This document shows, piece after piece, positions 26,001-38,000 of a stretch of DNA of 64,000 nucleotides. The notes beneath the pieces were generated by a model. It had not been told where the DNA came from and ran no database searches. It saw nothing but the letters and a program-made list of their open reading frames with translations. Positions within the stretch are counted from its first letter, which is position 1. Every line of letters starts with the position of its first letter. The position numbers were made by a program, and so were the translations under genes. The stretch comes from Bactericera cockerelli (lineage: Eukaryota; Arthropoda; Insecta; Hemiptera; Triozidae), in contig CM044967.1 of NCBI GenBank assembly GCA_024516035.1, forward strand, positions 2,532,359-2,596,358. The letters run 5' to 3'.

Positions 26001-29000
26001 CCAGCAAGAGATAGTTATACATATTATAGTAGTGCTTTATTTAGAGTTTGACTGTCGGCTCGAGACAAAGAGTCCTTTAACGTCATCCGTGCAAATCTCA
26101 CGGGCACGGAATTATATACAGGATGAGCGCAAAGTCTTACTCTTATCCTATCCTCAGTATGTTTTCTATTCTGTATCGCAAGAACCATAATTGGTAGAAA
26201 TAAGAAACTTATTGATATGAAATCCTCTCAACTAGACTTTTTATATAAATTACTACTCTACGTTTTCTGATAATGTTAGTTATAGGCTTGCTATCGGGTG
26301 GGGTAAGATTTTAGACTCACCCTGTATATGATGATGATAATAGATGATGATGATGATAAAAATAATAATAACAATACCACTCTTTGGTGGTAGGTAACCA
26401 CCAGGCGAGGTTGATGCTTAAAGCATTTTCTACCAACTAACCCTCAGAGTCCTATTATTATGTGATCACATACTCAAATAAATGAGGAAAAATCCATGCA
26501 TTGGGTGGGATTCGAACCAACGCAACCTGGATTACCAGACTAACGCCTTAACCATTTGACTACAAATGCATGTCGATATGAAATGTATGTATGTATGATT
26601 TTTTTTGTTGTTGTGATGAAGCACAAGGCCTCTTCACATTTTTTTGTGGGTAGCGCAGCATTACTAAGAGCCTCCTTCACATTTCGAATTATTCTATTAC
26701 ATTAATTTTATTTACTCTGGTAATGCCCCCACTGGTCGTTACTCATACAAGTAACTACTCATGTTTCCTCACGAGGTATGAGTGGACCCCGATATGAAAT
26801 GGTTGTCGATAACAGTGACACAAATGGAAAGCATACCTGTAGGATTCCGGCCGAGGACCCGACGAGAACTCCTTGTACTGACACAGCGTGTAGAACTTGC
26901 CGTCCTTCTCCACCTTGGTGGTGCGATTCGTCATCCAGAACTGGAAACTCCTTCTCGAGAACGGCGATGCTCTCGTTGAGGAACTGCAGATCATTGGTGG
27001 CGTCGAAGTAGGACTTCACCATCGGAATGAGCAACGGGGGCTGAGATCGCATAGCGTAGTAGATTCTACCCCCATTGGGGATCAGGCCGTATCTCTCTAC
27101 TATAGAGATGAAATTTCCGAGCATACCTTTCACGGTATGGAACATTTCGGACAGGATGAGTCCTCGCACGATCCAGTACGAGTCCCAGTAGTAGAACTCG
27201 CGGAATCTACCACCTGGGACGATGACAGGATGAGGGACGTAGATAATAGAGTACTGCTCTTGATGCAACCTGACATCGTCCTTCATCTTTCGCCCTAGGA
27301 ACTTCCACAGCGCGTTCAGCTGACTCGCCCATTCCTGGAAGTTCTTGTCCTTGATTTTGCCGACAAACCGCGGCGTCTCGACCCAGTCCGACGGCGTCCA
27401 ATCCTCGAACTCACTCCCTGCCTCGTCGAACGTTTCGTTCACAAACTGCTCGATCTCGGATCTGGACGGCCGGTTCTCTGTCTGGTTGAGAAGTTCGTTG
27501 AACATCCGCCAGGTTGTGTCGGGAGAGTGTTTCAGTTTCATGTCGACGAACGTTTTCGAGTCGGGAAACAGCGAGGCCATCTGAACGGAGTGCAACATGG
27601 GACCGTAGCAGTAAATGTTGCTGCAACAGACAGAGCGAGCGACACGATTAGTGAAGATTTAATATAGTTTAATATAAGTACACATCAGTTATTGCTGATA
27701 TATCCTCCCAAAGGATTGAGTGCAACATGGGACCGTAGCAGTAAATGTTGCTGCAACAGACAGAGCGAGCGACACGATTAGTGAAGATTTAATATAGTTT
27801 AATATAAGTACACATCAGTTATTGCTGATATATCCTCCCAAAGGATTGAGTGCAACATGGGACCGTAGCAGTAAATGTTGCTGCAACAGACAGAGCGAGC
27901 GACACGATTAGTGAAGATTTAATATAGTTTAATATAAGTACACATCAGTTATTGCTGATATATCCTCCCAAAGGATTGAGTGCAACATGGGACCGTAGCA
28001 GTAAATGTTGCTGCAACAGACAGAGCGAGCGACACGATTAGTGAAGATTTAATGATAAGGGTTGGGTGGAAAAGATTGCCTAAGGCAATAATCCCGCCCT
28101 TTAGTTAGGACATATATTATGTATATATTTATTTTTTTTTTCTTCTATTATATTGTATATTGTATTTTCATTTGTAATTATTTGTATTGTATATAATAAT
28201 ATGTCCTATTACCTAATAAAGGGTAAATAAATAAAATAAATAAATAGTTTGATATAGTTTAATATAAGTACACATCAGTTATTGCTGATATATCCTCCCA
28301 AAGGATATATCAGTGTAGATGTATGTAAAAAAAAAATAATTAAGGATTCTTGGCAGAATCAGGTGTGGGAGATAAGAGTTTTGAAAAAGAGACATAATAT
28401 GTTTTATTTATTTGAATACAAAACATAAAGTGCTGTCAGCTGATTGCTAAAAACACAGCATACCAATCAGCCAGAAACATTTTTTTGCTTCTTGATACAA
28501 TTCTTTAATCATTTAAATTTTGATTATTTTTCTTCTTCTTAAAAAAACTCCAATACTCGTTATATCTTAACGATGCAAATTTTGAACCCATGGCCAAATG
28601 GAAAAAATAAGTTTTGTAAAAAAAAGTATAATAAAACTAATGGTAGGATTATCCAAATTGTTTTACGAGTTAAAAAAGTATTGGAAATCACGAGACGAAG
28701 GTTAAAACAAAGTAGGTAGAATGCCTTAATAGAAGTTTGAATATTGTTTTTTTTATATCAATATTGGTTTTTTAGCATGTCTGCGATGCTATTTAAGGAA
28801 CGATAGTAGAGTTGCAAGAAATTGAAAATAGAAGGAATATTAATTCGCTATAGCTTGCCAGAGCGGGTACAATCGGGCACATAGCTATCTCGTGACGGGA
28901 CCTATGAACAGTAAATTTGTACGTAGACAAAAATATAAACGACATAATTTATATTATTATTAAAACACTTTTTTAGATATAAAAAGACATATGTACAATA

Positions 29001-32000
29001 CAAATAATTATAATAACAATGAAGAAATGGAAACAATATATACAATAAAAAGAAAAAAGAATAGAAAAAAATATATAAACATTATGTCCTAACTAAAGGG
29101 CGGGTTATTGCCTATGGCAATCTCTTCCACCCAACCCTTTGTAATGTGATGGAATGTGATGGGCAAGGTGCAACACAGACCAAAGAGTAGAACAGGAGTT
29201 AACTCCTGTGTTTTACTGCTCTAGCAGTAAGCAAAAAACGTATTTGTAGTATTGTGGCCTGACAGAGGCCATATCTTATTCTGGTTTTCAGTTTTCCAGT
29301 CAGTCTTGTACATTAAAGTTCCTTCCAAATAAATGTTCGTTACTGTTCATAATTCACTAATGTTGTTGTGTATTATTAAGATAGAGCAGTATAATTATGT
29401 GGTCAAAATCTTAATTACAAGGATAACTTGGCATGTCTAGGTTGGGTTTCGAGTTTCGAACCCAAGACCTCTGGAGCGATACGACGCCAACGACTTGACC
29501 ATTGAGCTGCCGAGACCGACTATAGATAGAATTTATAGAAATTTCAACTGGCTTTCGATTCTAGCCTGTAATTTAAATAGTTATCATATTTGTGTTAATC
29601 ACTTTCGTGATATCACAACCACTCAAACTCGCTTTACTAAATCTAAACTGAAACCGGGACTTGAACCACCGACCTCCAGGTTAAAAGTCTGCCGCCTTAT
29701 CGATCAAGCTACTGAGGTCTGTCTGTAAGTTAAATAGGTTTTGACAGTACTTAACAAGAACCACCGATCTCAGTCTCGTGTACAGGAGGTCGATGGTTCG
29801 ACCTAAGCGTTTTTTAGGTTCACGGAGAAATTAATCCATTTTACTTCCGAGAAAATTTTAGTATTAAAAATCGGAAGTATTGTGTTAATTTTTTTAAAAA
29901 TAATAATATTTTTTTTGCTCCGATTTTCAAATTTTTTTTTCAACTAATAGTGACGTCACGATGGTGATTAACACTCATAAGATAACATGCTTAACAAGAC
30001 CAAGTGTTACTCGATCAACCACACATGGTAATTCTGTAAAAGTAAACAATACCTAATTTATTTTGCCATGCCAGTCACCTGTGTAACAGATCACGTGATG
30101 AAGCCTGGTATTCCAGCAAGGACAATAGCGTTGCACAGGAGGAGGACTTTAGAACTCGCTACAGATAAAGCACAGACCACGAGAATATAATTACTCTAGT
30201 TACTTGTACATACAAACAAGATGTTTTGAGTGCAAACAAGAGTATGTAGTAGTCACCGTGCCAGAATGAGTTAGCGCGCTAGGCATTGCACGCACGGTGA
30301 CCTGGGTTCGATCCCCAGCGGGGCAGGAATTTTTCTGCTCTGTACTAGGATGTTCGGGGTCCACTCATACCTCGTAAGGAAAAATGAGTGGTTATTTGTG
30401 TGAGTAACGACGGGTGGCGGCATTACCAGAGTAAAAAGAAATTATTGTAATAGAATTCGAAAAGTAAAGGAGGCTCTTAGTAATGCTGCGCTACCCACAA
30501 AAATTGTGAGTGACAGAACAAGAACTGGAGTATTCAACGTACCATCGACACTGGCTATTTCTGTTTAAAAATACAAATATTGAAGGGGTTTTATCAGTAG
30601 CTAAGATGGATAAGATGAGATCTACGTAAAAGACATTTTCTAATTCACGTTTCATAATCGATTTTTAATTATAATAATAACACTCTTTAGTGGAAGGTAA
30701 CCACCAGGCGAGGTTAATGCTTAAAACATTTTCTACCACCTAACTAACCCTCAGATTCTTATTATTATGTGGTCACCAACTCAAATTAATGAGGAAAAAT
30801 TAAAGCACTGGGTGGAATTCGAACCAACGGACCCCTCCGCTAACTGGATCACCAGACTAGCGCGTTAACCACTTGACTCCCGATGTAATGTTTTGAACGG
30901 TTCCGGGATCATATATGTTTAGGGGGAGAGGTGGTTTTTAGTGAGGATGATGCACCGTCAGTACTCACACTGTTCACTAGGGTAAAATCAAGTGTTCGTC
31001 TACAGATTTTACCAGCTCTCCTTAAAAAAAAAAAAAAAAATCACTTGACTACCACCAGTGCAAACAATTAGCAAATAAGCTGATAGTTTGCTTTTTCAGA
31101 GTATCTTACTAGCCATTAGGACGGCTTGGCGGTTTCTTGTTCCAAATATGATCTTAGAATCCAAGGTCTCGACACAAGTTTTGAACAATTGATTTTTACT
31201 AGTACGTGCAACGCCCTATCAGTACATCTCAGTACAAAGCGCTGAGTTTCAAGTTACAGTTAGATGAGCAAAAGACCTTTCATATTAAATTTATAATTAC
31301 GCTCTTAGTTAGATCTGACTCTTTAGCTCTACCTATCTACACCGAAAGTATAAATGAAGTATAGGTATACAGTTCAACCTGGATACAAGGGAAACTTGGA
31401 TATAAGAGAACTGGATACAAAAGAAACTTGGATATAAGAGAACTGGATACAAGGGAAACTTGGATATAAGAGAACTGGATACAAAAGAAACTTGGATATA
31501 AGAGAACTGGATACAAGGGAAACTTGGATATAAGAGAACTGGATACAAAAGAAACTTGGATATAAGAGAACTGGATACAAGGGAAACTTGGATACAAGGG
31601 AAACTTGGATGTAAGAGAAATGGATTCAAAGAAAACTTGGATATAAGAGAACGATTTCAAGTTTTAATTTACCTCTCTGTAAGGAAAATTAACCTCTATA
31701 AGAGAACTGGATATAAAAGAACATTAATTGTCAGGAAATTATTTTCAGGTCTAATTTACCTCTGTATAAGGGAAACTAACCTCTATAAGAGAAACCTGGA
31801 TATAAGAGGTTTTTTTTGGTTCCTTGAGTTCTCTTAGATTCAAGTATCTTAGAAGCCAATTAAAATTGGCTTAGGATGGGAAAATTGGCTTAGGATGGGT
31901 CCTCTGTATGCAAAAAAATTAATAATAAAATAAATGATTTACTTATTATTATTTTAAAAAAAGTTAGAGTGTATTTGTAAGTTGTAATAATTTTTTTGTG

Positions 32001-35000
32001 TTAGACCCCGCATCATAGGTGATCGCCATGACACCCCCTCGTAAACGCAAAATCAGCCTAATTGACCATGTGTGTTCAAAGTCAAGCTCTAACAATGACG
32101 AATAACATCTTAACAGGTTGAAAAATTCCGCAGTAAAGGAACTCTACGAATTGCTTGATTGGCCTTGATTTGCAGAACGACAGTGAGAGAGAGAGAAGAA
32201 ACTACGTACCTACTTTACTCACACGAATGAAACTCTAGTTAGTTTAAAAAAGAAAAAAAATGACGGCAAAAAGTTAAAAAAAAAAAAAAAAATAGAAAAT
32301 TATGATGATAATGGCAAAATAATAATTATATTAAAAAAAAAAAAATAGAGCCAAATTAAAAAAATGAAATGAAGCAAAATTAAAAAAAAAAAAAATGATG
32401 TGCAAAAATTAAAAAAAAAAAATGATGATGCTGATGATGGACAAAAAATTAAATAAAATGATAAAAATTGCATAGAGGATGAGATATAGAAGGTTTAAAA
32501 CTTCAACGGGAAAGAAAGTCAAATTAGAATTTCGCATTTAGAGTAAGTGTAGGTGCTACCTAGTTGCATAACGTTTAAAAATCGTAACCGTGAAAGAATG
32601 CAACATTCGGAGGATTTGTATTTCGCTGTGTTAACATCCGGACTAGTTATTGTGGTTGTACACTTCTTAATTAACGTTTAATAGGTCGTAAAACACGCGC
32701 CTCTAATCCAAAGATCAATCGCTGGTTGAAACATCGGACAAGTTTCCTGGTTAAATTTAGCTGCCTTGTGCGAATTTGTATTATTATCATCATTAGTCCC
32801 GGTAGCTCAGTGGTAAGGCGGCACTCTGTGAATCCAAAGATCCAGAGGTCGTGGGTTCGAAACCCGCCGGACATGACATGTTATCCTCCATTTGCACACA
32901 TAATAATAAGTTGCTGAATTATTAATACACCTGAGCCTCGTTCCAGAAACCACTCGTTAATTCTCAATCCCTCCGAAATTATATATCCTCCGCTCTTTAC
33001 ATGCAGTTAAATTTTCCCGTTCACATAAACCAATCAGAGTATTGTTTGGCAGTTGTTACACCAATAAATGAGACCCAACACTAATAAATGAGACTTTGTT
33101 TAGACTGTGAGAGTAAAGGGACTCTTTAGTCTATTCTTGCAGGATAAACAGAGTATCGTATTGTATTGAAAGGCAGATTCAGGGTGTTTGAGAGTGAAAA
33201 AGCTTTCGGCGTTAGGAAGGGCGTCCAGTCCGTAAAATTTTGAAGAAGGAGTAGCAGAACCAACCTCAACCAGGACGAAAGTTTGGTACAGTGCGACACC
33301 AACCAAATTTAGGATAAGGCAAAGTGAAAAAGAAAAGAGTGAGAAAGCTTTCTAGGACGTGGCCACCGTCCGGCAGGATAAATAAAGAAGAAAGAAATGC
33401 AAAAGGATCATGAGCGCGGACTGAAAGGGCATTGACATTTTTTGGGACCTGTGTTTCTGTTAGGTTATTATCGAAGAAAAAAAGCAAAGGATCATGAGCG
33501 CGGACTGAAAGGGCATTGACATTTCTTGGTTCTGTGTTTCTGTTTGGTTATTATCGGAAGTAAAAATGCAAAAGGATCATGAGCGCGGACTGAGAGGGCA
33601 TTGACATTTTTTGGAACTCTGTTTCTGATAGAAATCAAAGATCCCCGATTACCTTCCCGAAATGTATGGAGGAGACGAGAGACGAAGAGGATGCTGTGAT
33701 CATGCGACCACCTAGAAAGTGCTGTCTAAAGACAAGTAGAGATGCCCTTCAGTCCACTCGATCCCTGCTGATTCAGTTTTCAGAATCGGCTTATGAATTA
33801 ATTTTCATAAAAAAACAGTTAGTGAGAAGTTCACTTCGATTCCTATTTACTGCTGTTTTTCGATCGCTTTATTAGAAACTTTATGTCCTAAAGTATTGGT
33901 ATTAAAAAGTTTTATTCAATTTTCATGTCAGAAATGTGAGTATGTTGATAGAATTGTTTGAAATTTCAACTTTTCCAAGAAAATTCAAGCTTGATCTTTT
34001 CCCCATAGGAATATTGATTATAATAATTATTTTTGATAATTAACTACAATTCTGCTATGCGTTCTATTAGTTCTGCATCTCAACGCACTTTTCATAGTGT
34101 TTTACAATTAATCTGATAGATAGCGCTAACTGTCATTTTATACTTTAGCTTCAAGGTCACGTACTTAGAGATATAGAATCAATGGACATGAAAGGAGCCT
34201 GGAAATTGGATTTAGGCGTCCATATAATCCTCTCAACACCGTGATATAGGTATCTTTGCCTGTCGCATGGACACGGAATTATATTATATACAATACTAGC
34301 CGTTCGCCCGTGCTTTGCAACGGGACTAAATTTCAAATTTACTAAGGCATGGCCGTACTGCTGGACAGCAATGCCTTTTTGAGCTTTTTATAATTTTTCT
34401 AGACAAAGCGATGATTCTAGACAAAGCGATGATGGTTTTGGGGGCGTCAATTCTGAGACATTTTTCGCTATCTCTTACCGTTTTGGCTAAACAACTCCGG
34501 ACAAACAAACAAACATAGGTAGGTAGGTAGGTAGGTAGGTAGTAGGTAGTCCTTTTTTCTGTTTTATATATATGTAGAGATAACTTAACACTAATACTGG
34601 TATGCGACTCATATGAAAGTTTAAAAAGGATGGCAAAAGACAGGGAAATATGGAAACTCAAAATAACACCAGTGAAACTTCGTGATGCTGATGCAAACCA
34701 AACCTAGGATTCTAACCATAGAAGAACTAATGCTAGCTATAATTCTATAAAAAGTTATCATATTTGTGTTTCGTGATAACTCACTTTACGCTTTACTGCT
34801 CAAACTAGCTTTACTAAATCTAAGCTTTACTAAATACGAGCCACGAGATACAAGCTAACCTCGTATGGATTTGAAGACGAGCTGCGCTTTCGTACATTGA
34901 AAATTAGATGATTACAATGTTCTGTTCTTTTTTTAATAAAAAATATATCTAAATCTAAGCTCAATCCGGGACTTGAACCACCGACCTTCAGGTTACAAGT

Positions 35001-38000
35001 CCGCCGCGTTATCGATCAAGCTACTGAGGTCAGTATAATTCTATAATGTATTATTTGCTGTGTTATGTATGCATAAAAAAAAAAAAAACGTTGCGATACA
35101 AAATTACACAACGTTGCGATACATGCGATACAAAATGTTGCACTCAGTGGGATCCGGAGCTAAGAAGTCTCGCGGTATCATGCAAGGTTTGCAATGTGAA
35201 GGTCGCCAACTCGATCCCCGATGTGTCGAGGTTTAAGGATTTGATTGATTGCACTGTTGTAGGACAATCAAGCGTATAGGTGTGCGACATGCGTGGAGAA
35301 TGCATGTAAAACGAATATAATGCTTTTAAAACCTTCATAATTATGTCAGCAATATTATAACTCATAGTCGTATGTACCAATTGTACACGACTACTTTTAA
35401 CAGACTTCTATTAAGGAATACTTTTAACAGACCGACAGACGGACACAAAACCAAAGTTGCTCAGGAGGTTATGAAACGTCCCGAAATAAGAAAAAAATTG
35501 AAATCGGAGCAAATTTTTTTTTTTTTTTTTTTTTACAAAAACGAACACAATATGTACTTCCGATTTCTAAAATTAGAAATTTCTCGGAAGTAAAAAGATA
35601 TGTATTGTGAATGTTTCAATGTAAAAAAAGAGTGTAAACGCAATTTCTGCCATTGAAAATGATTCTGATATTCTGGTTCTTTACAACTTCACACTTTGCT
35701 GTTTTGTCCGACATATACAAATACATAAAAGTACATACACTGCTACACACATACTATGTTAGTTCCGCATAGCGTCTGAGTTAGCTCCACTCTACATATT
35801 ACTCTATGATCACAAGTCACAACACTCGCAACTCACACAGAAAAAATACACAAGGAAATTAATGATGATTGCAAACGGAATTTCCTGAGTCAAACAAAAA
35901 AAAAACTTTTAACAACGTGAGATTCTGCTAAAATGTAAAATAAAGTAGAGTCACTTATCATATTTTAAGTACAGTCTAGCTCCAGTTTTTCTCTCTCAGA
36001 AGATCTAAGAGAGAAAAACTGGAGAAAAGAAGACGCGCTAAATGGAAAGGTATGGAGAAAAGAGGACGCGCTAAATGGAAAGATATGGAGAAAAAAGAAC
36101 GCGGTAAATAGAAAGATATGGAAGGAAAGGATTCATGGAACAAATGCCGACCCCAAGTAGGTTATGGAAAAGGAAAATTAAAAGAAGAAAAAATCTATCT
36201 CTCGTGGTACTTGGTTGGGCTAGATTTGCCTAGCGATTTTTTTTTATTATTATTTAAAATCCTCAAACGTTTCCCCTCACATCGGGCATCTTTCTTAGTT
36301 TTAACATGGAAGAAATTACAACAATAACAAGTTTACTTTTTCTTCACAGATGCTTTTGAAGGAGTGGTAGCCATATTGGGAAGTTTGTTGGTGGATGGAT
36401 TTATTACCCATGAGATGTTATGACGTCTCCATTTCTTATTTCTTCATGATTCTATCACTTAGTTTATATACCTATTTTATTTATTTATTTTTATTTATAT
36501 ATATTTTTTAAATCCACTAGTTTTGAAGATGTATTAGTTACTTTTATCTACCACCTGGTTTTGTATTTTTTGTAAATTTTAAATTTTCATTTATATCATG
36601 TACCTATAGCATACATACAAGATATATATATTTAAATGGTATAATAATAATAATAATAGTTCATCACTCAAATCACTTCGATATTTCCGATCGTATGCAA
36701 ATCCACTAAGTGGCTCGGCAGAACAGAACTTGGTTTTTGCTCTCAAATTGTCATACGCGATGGACTGGTTCAGTTCTTACGCCAGGCTGGAAAGGCCTTG
36801 AATTTGAAGTTGCTAGCTGCACTCGGCACTCTCAAGGCCGAGTGGAAAGTAAATTGAACTCGCTACCGCATCAGCTACTGATCTGCTCTACTGATGGAGA
36901 TTACTGGTTGCACTTGCACTGCGATGGATTGGCTTAGCGACAGTAGACACCCTTCTAACGGTGTTAGGGACTAGACACTCTTTAGTAGAAGGTAACCAAA
37001 AAGTAACTCTTTAGTGAGAAAAAAAAGGTAGGACTTTAGAAAAAAAAGACGCTAGTGGAGGTAACCACCTGGCAAGGAAATTGCTCAAAGGTTAATGCAA
37101 CAGTTAACATCCCACTAACGGTGTTAGGGACTAGACACTCTACAGTAGAAGGTAACTAAAAAGTAACTCTTTAGTGAGAAAAAAAAGGTAGCACTTTAGA
37201 AAAAAAACTCTAAGGTAACCACTTGGCAAGGTTAATACTTGGGAGTCTTGGGACTAGACAATCTTTAGTAGAAGGTAACCAAAAAGTAACTCTTTAGTGA
37301 AAAAACTGGGTAGGTCAAATTTTCACGAATACAATACTTTCCTAATTTTATTATAGGATAAGTCAAGTAAAAAAGGTAGCACTTTAGAAAAAAAAACTCT
37401 TAAGTGGAAGGTAACCACATGGTTTCTATAATCTATAACTCTCAGAGTCTTATTATCAAATGGTACATACAAAATAAATGAAGAAAAATTCATACTGGTT
37501 TACCAGAGTAGCGCCTTAACCACTTGACTACCAACACAGTGACTACCCATCCTTAGTGGAAGGTAACCACCAGGAAGGTCAATGATCAAACATTTTTCCT
37601 CAGATTTTTTATGTGGTCACACATACTCAAATAATACAATTCCATAAAAGTTAAGCTATCATATTTGTGATCACAATCGTTGTCGATGGCACAACTACTC
37701 AAACTCGCTTTACTATGTCTGTCCCGGTAGCTCAGTGGTAAGCGGCACTCTGTGAATCAGAGTTTCCAGAGGTCGCGGTTCGAAACCCAGCCGAGACATG
37801 ACAAGATATCTCTCATTTGGGGTTTTTACCACATAATAATACGTCTTGGACTTACTGCTGGAATAATGGGACTTCATAGTTCTAATCGGCATATAAATAA
37901 AGCGATATTATTTTTATTACTAAAAATTTGCATAGTTCAGGACTTGAACACCGACCTCCGAGTACAAGTCTGCGCCTTATCAATCTACCTACAATTCTAT

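Noticed and set aside
26897..27584. ORFs of 64-133 codons on the plus strand and other minus frames over trehalase exon 2
   Set aside because: They are shadows of the GC-richer coding exon.
31333..31837. Several ORFs with Ser-Phe-Leu-Tyr-Pro repeats
   Set aside because: All are by-products of the 32-bp minisatellite; a unit not divisible by three reads through all frames.
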